DNA of 64,000 nt. Origin: Lineus longissimus. Lineage: Eukaryota > Nemertea > Pilidiophora > Heteronemertea > Lineidae. The DNA lies in contig NC_088311.1 in NCBI RefSeq assembly GCF_910592395.1, forward strand, positions 14,946,501-15,010,500, given 5' to 3'. The notes under the pieces were generated by a model. That model had not been told where the DNA came from. It saw only the letters and a program-made list of their open reading frames with translations, and did no database searches. Shown here one piece after another: positions 30,840-41,842 of the stretch (position 1 is its first letter; every line of letters starts with the position of its first letter). A program made the translations under genes and the position numbers.

Positions 30840-31790
30840 GGTAAGTTTTGATCCGTAAAAATCGTGTACTTATTGATGACATCTGCTTTTAAAAGCCGTT
30901 CTACATATTGGGTGATATCTGATTTATTAGGGCGATAGATTATTGAATGTAGTGAAATCGTGGAAGCGTGGAGAAAAGGCACTGATTCGGGTACACTGGA
31001 TTGTTGAATGGTTACATGTACACTGATGTACATGCTCTCCCAGTGTGCGCCTCCGCCCCCATTATTCCGTATTTGGGCCCAATATCACAATCATTTAGGC
31101 CTAAAGACACTGTACTATAAAATATGAGGCGGCGGTATCATTACGATGGGAGCAAAAACGCAAGGGTCAAATTTCCCGCCTCCAAACAAGCTGGTGACGT
31201 CATCATCCAATGTATGTAGCTGGTCATGTAATTGTAAAGTTGGTCGATTTCAAGCAAGTCTTGTGTCCAGGCATGATTTCATGAATCATTGTACAATTAT
31301 CATGTTGTTACACTTCCACGAGGCTTTGTTTGTAAATTACAAGGGTATGGGTAAGTGGCGGGTTGATTGTATATGTTGTTGTGCTGCATGTCGACGCCTT
31401 CTCGGCTCAGTCAGGGTTAGATTAGTGAGTCACACTCCGACACTGGCTTGAAAATGCACGGGGGGGGGGGATATTCAATATGAAAATGGAGTGCCTTGAT
31501 TGTCAAGAAATTTTAAATTAAGGGTTGGCTATAGGCACCGCCATTTTGGCTAGACTGCCTAGAGCTTGAAATCTTGGAGCAACTAGAATAGAACTCATTC
31601 AAAATGCAGTTAATACCAATTTCAAGACTGGTATGCAGTTCCGTGGAAAACAAAGAACAGCATACCATCATTGAAATTTGAATTCACCTTTGAACTTATT
31701 TGGAAGACGTTCTAATTTAAAACTGCTCCAAGATTTCACGTTCTAGTGAAAATGGTATTGCCTATAGCAAACCCTTAAAATGTAGGCCTA
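30840..31790. other. No supported gene
   Basis: Contains a TGACGTCATCA (cAMP-response-type) word at 31195 and a poly-G run at 31461-31470. ORFs are short and show no family features. Confidence 0.35.
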
Positions 31791-31791
31791 A

Positions 31792-34592
31792 ATGTATATT
31801 CCTTTCTTTTACAGGCAAAAAATGTACGCTTGTTCAGTTTGTTCAGTTCAGACACATTCACTTAAGTCCTATGCAAGGCATTGCCGGGTTCACGCAAACA
31901 TTCCAAATTGGCAAATACCCTGTGGAGAAAAAAACTGTAATAGATCTTTCAAAGGCTACAGTGCACTCAGCAGCCATATTACCCGTGACCATTCTTATTT
32001 ATGTCATAAAACTCGTGTTTTGCGTAGAGGGTCAAACTCAAACCCAGGCCCGAACGAGATTTCTCTTGTTTGCCCCTTGAATGAATGTGAGGAGGAATGT
32101 AGTGATTACACCAAATTACTTGCCCACCTTCGGGTTCACCTCAGGCAAGAGGAATGTATCAAGTGTCCATATTTGACATGTGAAAAAAAATACTCTGCTC
32201 AATCCTCATTTAATTGTCACCTTAGTCGTGCCCACCGCCTGGCCTAGGCAAGGGATGGCCTTCAGGTTCAGGAGGGTGCTGCAGTTGGTGATAGTCCTTT
32301 GTTGTCCTTCGGACAAAAAAATCATCAGTCATGTCAGTCATGCCCTGAACCTGAGGAACATATCGTTTCAGAGCAACATGATGCGAACATGGATGATGAG
32401 GGGAATGAATCCTCTGATGAATTGGAGGATGATATTGATGATCTTCTGACAGATTACTTGGCTCTCTTCTACCTAAATCTTCAATCCAAATATCTTTTGC
32501 CGAGCGCAACAGTGCAGATTATTGCAAATGGTATTGCTGAAATCAACAACATGGGTGTTCGGCGGTTAAAACTGAAACTTTTAAAAAAATTGAGAGCTGA
32601 GATTGAAGATAGCAGTAGACTTGAAGAGTTAGTTGATGACGTTTTTAAGGATGACTTAATTGACTCATTACATGCAAAGGGGGGGGGAACTCAGTTCAGA
32701 ATATCTGAGGCTTGAATACTTCAAGAAATCTTTGAACTACATTGAACCTTTACAGATTCGATTAGGGTTTTCAGATCAAGACAAGCCATGTTATTACCAC
32801 TATGTTCCTATAGCAGAGACCATCAAATCATTGTTCAACCAAAATGAAGTTCGAAGGCAATACCTTGAAAGCACTGCTGAACCAGGTGTTTTACAAGATA
32901 TAAGTGATGGACAGAGGGTTAGGTCAAGTCATATTTTTCAAAGCGGTGGGCTCCAGATTCTGTTATATCAGGATAGCTTTGAAGTGGTAAATCCTCTTGG
33001 CTCCGGCATAAAAAAGCATAAGATCCTCGGAGTGTATTTTACTTTGGGTAATTTACATCCATATGCTAGATCAAAGATTGATCCAATGCAACTAGCTTTT
33101 GTTTGCAAAGAGAAACTTGTAAAAAAATTTGGTACCCAGAAGCTGTTTGAAAGATTAGTTGATGACCTGTGCAGTATTGAAAAATGTGGGGTTTTTATTC
33201 CTGCCTTGGGCAAACAGGTGAAAGGTTCCTTGGTGGCAATATTAGGTGATAATTTAGGAAGCCACAGCATTTCGGGTTTACCTGAAAATTTTAGTTTAAC
33301 ACACTATACCAATGCAGATACTGTCTAATTAGAAAGGAAGATATGCAAACAAAGGTGCATGCAAATCTTCATAAAAAAAGAACACCAGATTCATACAATG
33401 CAGCCGTTAAAGAGTCAAGGGTAAATTCAGAACCTCATGAAGGAGTCAAATTTGATTCAGTGTTCAACAAACTAGACCATTTTCATGTTTGCTCACCAGG
33501 ATTGCCACCATGCTTAGGTCACGATTTGTTTGAGGGCGTTGTGCAATATGATGTTCCCCTGTATCTTAATTACTTCATTAAGACTAAGAAGTGGTTTTCT
33601 GATGAATATCTTGATAAAAGAATTGAGGATTTTCAATATAAGGATTTTGAAATTAATGATAAACCAGCTGAATGGGTTGGTAAATCAGGGAGATTAAAAG
33701 GTCATGCTGTCCAGAATTGGTGCCTTTTGAGATTACTGCCATTATACATAGGTGACAAAATACAAGATTATACTGATAAGGTTTGGCAAATGCTACTTCT
33801 GCTGACTGACATTGTGAATTATGTATGTGCTAAAAAATTACCTTGTCCCAGGTTTGCCATTTGAATGTTATCATTCAGGAATACTTAGACATGAGAAGGA
33901 ACCTTTTTGAAGACACCCCACTGAGACCAAAGCATCATTATGTTAGTCATTACCCTGAGCTCATAATTCAGTTTGGTCCTCTTATGCGGGTCTGCACCCT
34001 TCGCTTTGAATCAAAGCATACACACTTTAAAAGATGTATTAGGATGAGCCAGAATTTTATCAATGTTACGCATACCATGTCAAACAGACACCAACTGCTG
34101 CAGGCCTATTACTCCTCTGGCTCTCTCTTTGGGAGTGAAATGGAATTTCAGAATGCATGTGAATTTATTCCTGATATCTATACTGAGGATATCAACAATG
34201 CTGTTTCTTCATTCCTTCATAGTGCTGGTGATAACCACTCAGGGTATTACACATTTACGAAAGTGTTGTTCAGGGGAGTCAATTTCAAAACTGGTCAGTT
34301 TGTTGCTCTGCAAACTTCTGATGGCAACAACTTAATGTTTGGAAAAATCATGTTGATGCTTTCAGGAAAGATGGCCAACCTTTGCAACCTGTTGTTTGTT
34401 GTTCACAGGCATACAAGTGACTTCATCGTGGAAAAACGATTGTATCAGTTACATCCTCTTAGTCCGAGATCAGGTCCAAGTGTAGTTTGCCAAAGTGTGA
34501 CTGATCTGCTGGACCTGAACCCCCTTCCAGGACATGTTGTCAGGGGTGAAGTCATGGTGTACTTAAAACACTCTGTACCTTATTTTGTGTAG
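31792..34592 (+). pseudogene. EnSpm/CACTA-like transposase with N-terminal C2H2 fingers, broken
   Basis: The first part (31820-32247) has C2H2 fingers (CSVCSVQTHSLKSYARHC; CPYLTCEKKYSAQSSFNCHL). After an in-frame TAG (32245-32247) comes an acidic linker, then the catalytic region: 'GLQILLYQDSFEVVNPLGSG', 'ILGVYFTLGNLHPYARSKI', 'VKGSLVAILGDNLGSHSISG', 'CLGHDLFEGVVQYDVPLYLN' and 'LRPKHHYVSHYPELIIQFGP'. These match the animal EnSpm/Tnp2-like group as I recall it. Frameshifts lie in a G9 run (32679-32687), near 33315 and near 33852. No CACTA termini were identified. Five pieces in three frames indicate a pseudogene, not an exon series. Confidence 0.7.
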
Positions 34593-34917
34593 TTTACAAT
34601 GTGGTAGCGGGAATGCAGAATTACCAGCCTCTTGATTACATGCAACCAGGACTGGTAAAAGGTCCCTAGGCCCAAATTATTTTGTCCAAATTGGGCATGT
34701 TTTTATAACAGTACTGTAAATGTCACGATATGCTGTAATATTGTAATGCTGCATTGATACATTGTAAAATGGTGTTTTATCACTGTAAGAGAAGGCCAAA
34801 AAAACTGTATGCGCTCCCTACTTTGTACAGACTAGCTTCTAATCCTTCAGAAATTACCAAGGAAAAGTGTATTTACGAAACTCTGAAATTCCAGCCCTCT
34901 CCGATCTGTGGCATTTT
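34593..34917. other. 3' flank of the EnSpm-like relic
   Basis: AT-rich with several 'ctgtaa/tgtaat' words. No gene was recognised. Confidence 0.4.
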
Positions 34918-35660
34918 TAGCTCACCTGGGTGAGCTTGTGTCGTCACGTCTTGTCCGTCGTCCGTCCAGCGTCCGTCAACAATGGTGGCACGTCTGCTCA
35001 CCATTGAGTCTAGGAGGTTGAAACTTGGTGTGTGAATGTCTTATGACAACATGACCTGACATACCGAAAATCATTGCAATTTGACCTACTTTCTTGGCTA
35101 CAGGCGGCCATCTTTGAAAACCTTATTTTGTCAATATCTCATGAATGCTGATAGCTGGGATCTTGAATTTTTTTTCTGTGGATACCTGTGAAGAGACTAC
35201 ATGACATGATACCTGGGTTTTTGATTTGACCTACTTTTTAAGGTCACAGAGGTCAAACTCTATAATTTCACCCCTGGTGGCACGTTTCGTCATCATTTGT
35301 TGTAGACTCTTTAAATTTGGTATGTAGACACTTATTGAGCATCTCTACATATTGACCAAAAAGTAGGTCAATGTGACCAACTTTTCAGTGATAAGTAGGT
35401 CAAGTTTGTAAAATCCTATGTAGAGAATATAATAGAAAATGGTGTTGCCCAAGGTTACACATGACTTGACCAAGTCAGTGTCATTCCTCTCTGTGTATTT
35501 GTAGACTCTAGCTAAATTAGGCAATATTTCAACAGTAGGCAAGTAGCCTGCATGCCTTCATCCACACCAATTAATTCATGTCAATTACCAAACTACAAAT
35601 CTGTCATAATATCTAGGAATAAATCAACACCAGGTGAGCACAATGTCCCAAGGACATTTC
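34918..35660. repeat. Dispersed 'agctcacctgggtgagct' repeat
   Basis: Starts with a perfect palindrome agctcacctgggtgagct, then 'cgtcgtccgtccagcgtccg' and 'ggttgaaacttggtgtgtga', and ends near 'caccaggtgagcacaatgtc'. The palindromic start and 'ggtgagc' end suggest inverted termini. This type is widespread in deuterostome and mollusc genomes and has no coding capacity. Related fragments occur near 21010, 49780, 61240-61600 and 62900. Confidence 0.75.
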
Positions 35661-35939
35661 ATTGTTAAACAGAGGGGGGAGGGGGGCTGAAAATAAGTAT
35701 TTTTTTGGTTGATGGGACAGAGAAATGCAATAGCACACGTATGTATGTTCATCTGAAAAATGTCTACCTTGAGATCCATCACTCCCCAATTAAGCCAGCC
35801 ATGTTTTCTTGCAATATTTTTTATTTGGCCTTTTCAACAAAATTTATTCATGACTGATATTTTGGTGGTTGTATGATCTACATTCCTCATGTTCCAGGAC
35901 AACATGGACTAACAATTGTCAATGTTGTGATTTTTCAGG
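35661..35939 (+). other. 5' flank of the SAMD3-like gene; acceptor at its end
   Basis: No coding sequence. The stretch ends with a splice acceptor (TGATTTTTCAG) at 35939, 20 bp before the ATG, so at least one non-coding first exon lies upstream but I could not place it. Confidence 0.5.
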
Positions 35940-35958
35940 TCCTGGTTACATTTCTAAA

Positions 35959-36166
35959 ATGGCTGCGAGTGACACTCTGACAAGTATGGTGGATGAATTG
36001 AACTTGAACACTGAAAGAAGAAGTGAGCTGCTGCAGAAATTGTCAACCCTAGGGGCAGAGAGGAGCAAAGATGTGGCCGACTTCCTTTCTGAAACAGATG
36101 TTATCCCCCTGCTGAAATTAATTGAAGCCCGAAGATTTATACAGAAAGGCAAAACTATGTCAGGAG
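35959..36166 (+). CDS. SAMD3-like gene, coding exon 1
   Basis: Encodes MAASDTLTSMVDELNLNTER and the SAM-like helices, ending in phase 1 at a GC-type donor. GC-AG introns need a strong surrounding consensus, and GGAG|GCAAGT is one. The nearby GT at 36171 would leave a phase that matches neither following acceptor. Confidence 0.7.
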
Positions 36167-38673
36167 GCAAGTACTTGAAGATCAATTTTTCAGTGACATA
36201 AAAAATAGTTCTCGTTCCATCTGAAACCCTGCTTGTGGGTTGGGACGAGTCTGGCACTAGATATAAATTATTGTTGTTGTTGTTGTTGTCTACTACAAGC
36301 AGGTCTGGCATTATGGCAACAGCAGTTTTGTTTTCCCATCCTTCACTCTGATGAGACCACGGCTGTCTGCATTGGCTCAACCTCTACTGCAAGTGCAGGT
36401 CACCAGTGTGACATTCCGTTGACAAATAATAATCTTATTTCAGGTACAATTCATGCTTTTCAGCAGGTTTTCTTCAACTTCCCAAGCATAATTATCAAAT
36501 TCAAGGATGCATGAAACAGAAAACACATTCATGACATTTCTCTTACTAATATTGTAATACATCTTCACTTGCAATCCTACATGTTATATCTAAAACTCCA
36601 ATCTTATCTTTCAGTGGATAGTAGCTTTACAAGCACTGGATGCACTGGTGAGGAAGAAGTGGCCTCTTTGGATCAGTCTACAGGATTTGATGTCAGTTCC
36701 CTTTCAAGCACTTCAGCGGCATCAACAGTCGAGTACCCCGACTGGGATCAGAGTAAACAATTCTGGGGAGAAAAATTCTCCATCCCGTGGAATAAAGTTT
36801 CATCTCGTGTGATTGGAAAGTGTGAGGAGGGGAAGACTATTTCATGGTCAGAACGGCGTCAGGTGATTCAAGTGATAGCAAGTGAGATTCTGATCAAATC
36901 AGAGAAGCCACCCTGTCTTCGTTTCAATGTGCGAAAGGTGGCAATGAAGGTCATTGCTCGATACCCAAAGACCTTCGGGGATGAAATTTGTGGAGCGGTG
37001 GTCCACACTGGATTCGAGTCATTGGCCATTGACTTAGAAAACAAAGTGTACATGGACCTGAGAAAATTGAAAGGAAAGGATGGGAACCAGGAGCCGAAAC
37101 AAAAGAAAACGAAAGATGATGACGCTTATAGTGTTCCTGTATCTGTAGCATCAACTAGTGCAACTTCAGATGGCACAGATAAATCAATGGACGAAAAGGT
37201 TGAATGGATGAAGCGACACCATGCAGAAAAGGAGTGGGATCTGTCCAAAGTTGGAGGATACATGTCTGACACGTACAAAGCTCAACGCAAGCTTATTGAC
37301 AATGCACTGCCTATCGAGGAAATCATGGAGAACTTTCCATTTCTGTTCGAACGCGAGTTCCTCGTTGAACATTTCTTGCATCTCATTGACCACAAAGTTG
37401 ACGCTAACATGGGCCTTGTCATTCAAAAGAAGACACCAAAGATACTGGAATACATGAAGGATGCCAAACGAAAGGGATTTGCAAAAGTTGATGTGGAGAA
37501 ACCGTACGCCCTGATCACTGTTCTTGCAAATTACTTCAAAGAAGATGCTGATTGTCTTCTGGAGGTAAGCAACCAGATGACAATTTCAACATAGTGGCCA
37601 TGTGCCTTGATAACCATGCCTGTATAGCTTCAAATTCTGTGTATTGCACGAGAAATTATCTCGAGCATTCTCGTGCAATACGGATTTTATCGCATGGATG
37701 GATCACACTCATGCAATAAAGATTTTTTTTCTAATTTAAATCTTTTTTTCTTCATAATACACACTGAACGTTTATAAAGGGCAACAAAGACACTGTCTCT
37801 TGACTTGTAATGTAAAATACTGTCCCTGGTTCACTTCCTGTGACTTTCAAAGAATGTGAATGAACTTTTCAGAGTAAAGTTTTGGTGATCTATGCTTTTG
37901 CCTCCTGGATCACTTTACTTAGGGTGTACGATAAAACATTTTTTTACTTGTTTCAGGAAGTTCCTTATGAGCGAGCCAGGTCGAATGTGTCTGTACCCCC
38001 AAGCCCATTGATTGTAATGAAGACAACTGAAAATGATGCGGGTACGCTATAAATATAATGAAACTAACCAATTTTTTTGCGATTTGTGTACATCCTGATC
38101 CCACCTTGAAACATCACTTTCCTTGACCCATTGTATCTCCAGTGTCGAAGATGTACATGTAGGATTCATTTGTTCCCTGTTCTTTTTTCAGGAGCGACCT
38201 TGTACATGTATCAAATCATGGTGGATGGGAATGTTGCATTTCGGCAAATTCCTTCGTTCGAAGAGGCACTCGCTCTCCTAGTTGCAGTGTACTGGGTGTT
38301 TTGGTTATGCTATCCGAAGATGGGAGAAAAAACCATGGAATTCATCGAAAAGTAAGTATAATAAATTGCTCCATTATCACATGGCTTTACAGGGCTTTTG
38401 GTAAGAGGAGTTTGGGGGTCAGAGGGGTAAAAAATGCTCCTTTGTTTTCTCTGGGAAGGAGTCCAATACTCTTTCACAACAGTACTTTCATCATGGTTTG
38501 TGAAAATACCGGTACTTCTTTGGGATGTGCCTTGAATCTAAGCTCTTCACCTTTTTTTTACTTGCAGATCGGTTCTACATATCACGAAGAAGAAAGGAAA
38601 AGGAAAGGCGAGTGTGAAGCCAGCCGTCCTCAGCCTTGCCAGGGACCTGGCTAACTATTTTAGTGACTGGTAA
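35959..38673 (+). CDS. SAMD3-like protein, six coding exons
   Basis: Exons: 35959-36166, 36303-36443, 36615-37564, 37957-38041, 38192-38351, 38568-38673; total 1650 bp, 549 residues, all phases consistent. The start ATG has good context (TAAAATGG). Residues ~1-68 look like a SAM-type helical domain ('ETDVIPLLKLIEARRFIQKG'). Exon 3 has 'FSIPWNKVSSRVIGKCEEGK', 'RRQVIQVIASEILIKSEKPP' and 'VRKVAMKVIARYPKTFGDEI', the pattern of the SAMD3-like family expanded in fish and invertebrates. The C-terminus ends 'RDLANYFSDW'. Intron 1 begins with a GC donor (GGAG|GCAAGT). No frame damage. The role is unknown; it may be a host gene or a domesticated one. Confidence 0.75.
36303..36443 (+). CDS. SAMD3-like gene, symmetric exon 2 (possible cassette)
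   Basis: 141 bp, phase 1 at both ends, between acceptor TACAAGCAG and donor TTTCAG|GTACAA. It encodes 47 residues with two or three Cys ('LALWQQQFCFPILHSDE', 'TTAVCIGSTSTASAGHQCD'). Exon 1 can splice in frame to either exon 2 or exon 3, so inclusion is optional. The pyrimidine tract here is a (TTG)n microsatellite, a weak acceptor, which favours alternative use. Confidence 0.5.
36615..37564 (+). CDS. SAMD3-like gene, coding exon 3 (core domain)
   Basis: Acceptor TATCTTTCAG and donor CTGGAG|GTAAGC. It holds the acidic Ser-rich start, the core blocks, a Lys-rich linker (KKTKDDDA) and the start of the C-terminal domain ('LPIEEIMENFPFLFEREFLV'). Confidence 0.8.
37957..38041 (+). CDS. SAMD3-like gene, coding exon 4
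   Basis: Acceptor ACTTGTTTCAG, donor GCGG|GTACGC. Encodes 'YERARSNVSVPPSPLIVMKT'. Starts phase 0, ends phase 1. Confidence 0.75.
38192..38351 (+). CDS. SAMD3-like gene, coding exon 5
   Basis: Acceptor CTTTTTTCAG, donor GAAAA|GTAAGT. Encodes 'LYMYQIMVDGNVAFRQIPSF' and 'VAVYWVFWLCYPKMGEKTME', the aromatic-rich segment typical of the C-terminal region of this family. Confidence 0.75.
38568..38673 (+). CDS. SAMD3-like gene, final coding exon
   Basis: Acceptor TTTACTTGCAG. Encodes a Lys-rich stretch (TKKKGKGKASVKP) and ends at TAA 38671-38673. A foldback repeat begins 22 bp later. Confidence 0.75.
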
Positions 38674-38694
38674 CTGACTGACCTGATCAATCTT

Positions 38695-39024
38695 CACAGG
38701 CGTTTGTGAAGGACTTGATCAGTCTAGGAGGACTCTATGATCGAGGGACTACTTTCCCATTTACACCGCCCCATGCACTATGTACACATGCTTTACTCAA
38801 TGTACACGCCTCCGTACTGGATACATACCCTAAACAGTACAGAGGCGTGTACATTGAGTACAGCATGTGTACATAGTGCATGGGGTGGTGTAAATGGGAA
38901 AATAGTCCCTCGATCATAGAGGCCTCCCAGACTGATTGAGTCCTCCTAGACTAATTGAGTCCTCCTAGACTGATTCAGTGATTGAGTCCTCCTAGACTGA
39001 TTAAGTCCTTCACAAACGCCTGTG
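38695..39024. repeat. Foldback (hairpin-forming) element
   Basis: The outer arms CACAGGCGTTTGTGAAGGAC (38695) and their complement ending at 39024 pair. The inner arms, 38737-38820 and 38838-38919, are nearly perfect complements around a short loop. The right arm also carries tandem 'attgagtcctcctagactg' units absent from the left arm. The element would form a long hairpin in DNA or RNA. It lies just after the SAMD3-like stop and so probably in its 3' UTR. Confidence 0.8.
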
Positions 39025-39282
39025 TCTGATACTAGTATTTTGCTTACCCACTGCTGTACTTGCATACCATGTAATTTATCTGTCTTTCTCTTATTGGTAA
39101 TAATAATTACATTTTGTATCTGTTTTTTGGAAAGTACCCACTAATACTCGCTTTTGATAAGAATTGAGCTACCCTCTACTTGTGCTGATGATACAACGCT
39201 GGACATCTTGCTCCTCCCAAAAGAGCAGATTCTACCATAGGGTTGCATTGTTCTCATTGACATTGTATTCCAATGTATGTAT

Positions 39283-39770
39283 GTTGCAATCTGTAATTAT
39301 TTATAGGGTGACTTCTGTTGCAATCTGTAATCATTTCTAGGGTGACGTCTGTTGCAATCTGTAATTATTTCTAGGGTGACTTCTGTTGCAATCTGTAATC
39401 AATTCGAGAGTGAATTCTTTTGTAATCTGTAATTATTTCAAGGGTGAATTCTGTTGCAATCTGTAATCATTTCTAGGGTGACTTCTGTTGCAATCTGTAA
39501 TTATTTCTAGGGTGACTTCTGTTGCGATCTGTAGTCATTTCTAGAGTGAATTCTGTTGTTTTCTGTAATCATTTCTAGGGTGAATATTCTGTTGTAATCT
39601 GTAATCATTTCTAGAGTGAATTCTGTTGTAGATCATTTCTAGGGCAACTTGTGTTGCAATCTGTAATCATTTCTAGGGTGAATTCTGTTGCAATCTAATC
39701 ATTTCTAGAGTGAATTCTGTTGCAATCTGTAATCATTTCTAGAGTGAATTTTGTTTTAGAGTTGAATATT
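39283..39770. repeat. 34-bp minisatellite
   Basis: About 14 imperfect copies of 'ttgcaatctgtaatcatttc' + 'tagggtgacttctg'. Copies drift toward the right, where 'gagttgaatattgtttcaaact' words take over. Confidence 0.85.
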
Positions 39771-39859
39771 GTTTCAAACTGTAGACCTTCTACAGTGATT
39801 TTGTTTATGAGTTGAATGTTGTTTCAAACTGTGATCATTCCTGGAGTGAATTTTGTGTT

Positions 39860-40085
39860 AAGAGTTGAATATTGTTCAACTGGCGAGAGGACTATACTTC
39901 ATATGTTCTATGTGTATGGGAAACTGGTGCAGTTAAGAGTTTAATATTGTTCAACTGGCGAGAGGACTATACTTAATATGTTCCATGTGTATGGGAAACT
40001 GGTGCAGTTAAGAGTTTAATATTGTTCAACTGGCGAGAGGACTATACTTAATATGTTCCATGTGTATGGGAAACTGGTGCAGTAG
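39860..40085. repeat. 75-bp tandem repeat, three copies
   Basis: Units start near 39860, 39935 and 40010 with 'aagagttgaatattgttcaa' and contain 'ctggcgagaggactatactt' and 'tgtgtatgggaaactggtgc'. The copies differ at only a few positions. Confidence 0.85.
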
Positions 40086-40189
40086 TATAATAGGGCTTAT
40101 TATTGAAATTGCAATACATGTAATTAAAATCTTTATTTCTATGAATAAATTTATCTGTGTTTTTACCGATTTTGCTGTTCTTTCCATAG

Positions 40190-40568
40190 ATACAGAAAAG
40201 TCTGTGAAGCACAGGCGCATGTAAATTTACGGAACCTCCTGTAAAATTGCCCATTTTCTGTAAATCTACCTAGAAGATATGTAAAAGTATTCCTGTATAT
40301 TTACAGACGGTTGGAATATGCCTGTGAAATTACAGACCATTCTGTACATTTGTACTGATGTAGCCTGTAAATTTACAAGCAACTGAAACTTAAGTCTGTT
40401 TTTTTTACAGAATTATTCTGTAGTCATGTACTGAAAGAATCTGTAAAATAACAGACGATCTGTATAAATACAGACAGTTAGGGCGTTACAGAAACTTCTG
40501 TAAATTTACATGCGTCTGTGCTTCACAGACTTTTTTTGTAAATTTACCGAAATATTTTTAACAGTGTA
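40190..40568. repeat. MITE-like inverted repeat rich in CTGTAAAT
   Basis: The left inner arm 'agtctgtgaagcacaggcgc' (40198) pairs with the right arm ending '...gcttcacagact' (40530), flanking a 300-bp interior made of ctgtaaat/atttacag words on both strands. The right end 'tttttaacagtgtaca' is the inverse of the left end of the repeat at 30495, so both may belong to one family with CACTGT ends. The left terminus was not fixed. Confidence 0.6.
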
Positions 40569-40789
40569 CAGGGCACTCAGTACTGGACAACATGAGTGGA
40601 GTGGATTATTCACGTGCTGACCTTAAGGCACTCAGAAATTGGCATGTGTCAGTTTCAAAGCCAGTGGAATGTGTACTCCGGTCTCTGAACATTTACAAAA
40701 GGGCCTGAACTAGGCGGCATGGTAGAGGGGCTGGTAAATGTAAACACAAGCCTTTAACCCCCTCAGGAGAAAAAGGTGTAAATATTGCT

Positions 40790-41842
40790 TTGCTGAATAT
40801 TAGATCTGTGAGAAACAAGGCAACAACCTTGTGTGACTTTCTTGATGATGAGAAAATTGATCTAGTTGCTCTTACAGAAACATGGCTTGACTCAGATTCA
40901 CAAAAGGACAGCGTTCACATTGGTCAGATGCTACCCCACGGTTATAAGCTTCAGCATAAACCTCGACTTGGTCGTGGTGGAGGTGTTGGTCTTGTCTATA
41001 GAGATCAGCTGAATGTCACCAAGATTTTGACTGATAGTGTATACAGTTCCTTCGAGATCATTCAGTTCAGGTTACAGACTAACTCAGACTGTATAAGACT
41101 TGCTATTGTGTATAGACCCCCTCCTAATTACAAGAACAAACTGACAACAACATTGTTTTTCGAGGAGTTCGCAAATCTGTTAGAGACTCTGTCTTCCATC
41201 GCCTGTCCACTGATCATCATGGGCGACCTCAACTTTCATGTTGACAACCCCAGTGATTGAGATGCTATAATATACCTCAATATCTTGGAAACGTATAGCC
41301 TGGTCCAACACGTGAAGGATCCAACTCATATCAAGGGTCATATCTTGGATCAGGTTATCACGCGTGCTACTGACATGAACGTGATTGGTGATCTGTCGGT
41401 TGGTGCATCATTGATGTCATACCATTGCCCTGTGACTTTCACTCTCCCAGGCAAACGCGTGAAACAGCCAAATCGTGTGATGATGGATGTGAGAAGGCTG
41501 AGGTCAATAGATGTTGGTGCATTTGCTCTTGATGTTGCAGCATCTGCAGTGAACCAATGTGTCCAAGACAATGCCTCAGTCTTGGTGGAAACCTACAACC
41601 ACGATCTGAAGGCAATCTTGGACAAGCATGCACCAATTCATTCTAAGGCAGTTACAATACGGCACAAGGTACCATGGTATAATGCTGAGGTGCACGAGGC
41701 ACGCATAATCCGCAGAAAGGCTGAGAGACAGTGGCGCCACTCAAAGCTTGAAATCCATAGGGAGGTCTACCGTGAAAAGCATGTGCAGGTTATTCGGAAG
41801 ATTGAGACGGCAAAAAGGGACTTTCTAGTTGAAAAAAATTAA
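40790..41842 (+). pseudogene. APE endonuclease and linker of the second CR1/L2-like copy
   Basis: Frame continuous from 40790 to 41842 except for TGA at 41258-41260. Endonuclease motifs: 'VALTETWLDSDSQ', 'AIVYRPPPNYKNK' and 'IMGDLNFHVDNPSD' (catalytic Asp present), followed by 'SYHCPVTFTL' (the His block). The linker has 'VPWYNAEVHEARIIRRKAER'. Damage is limited to the stop and the A-run shift at its end. Confidence 0.8.

Noticed and set aside
31792-34592. Reading the five EnSpm-like frames as exons of a spliced gene
   Set aside because: Frame changes occur without donor/acceptor pairs, one lies in a G run, and one break is an in-frame TAG inside conserved sequence.
38735-38919. Near-identical 60-codon ORFs on both strands
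   Set aside because: They follow from the palindromic foldback, not from coding constraint.
39283-39770. CRISPR-like array of short repeats
   Set aside because: The 34-bp units are contiguous and degenerate without unique spacers, and the genome is animal; it is a minisatellite.
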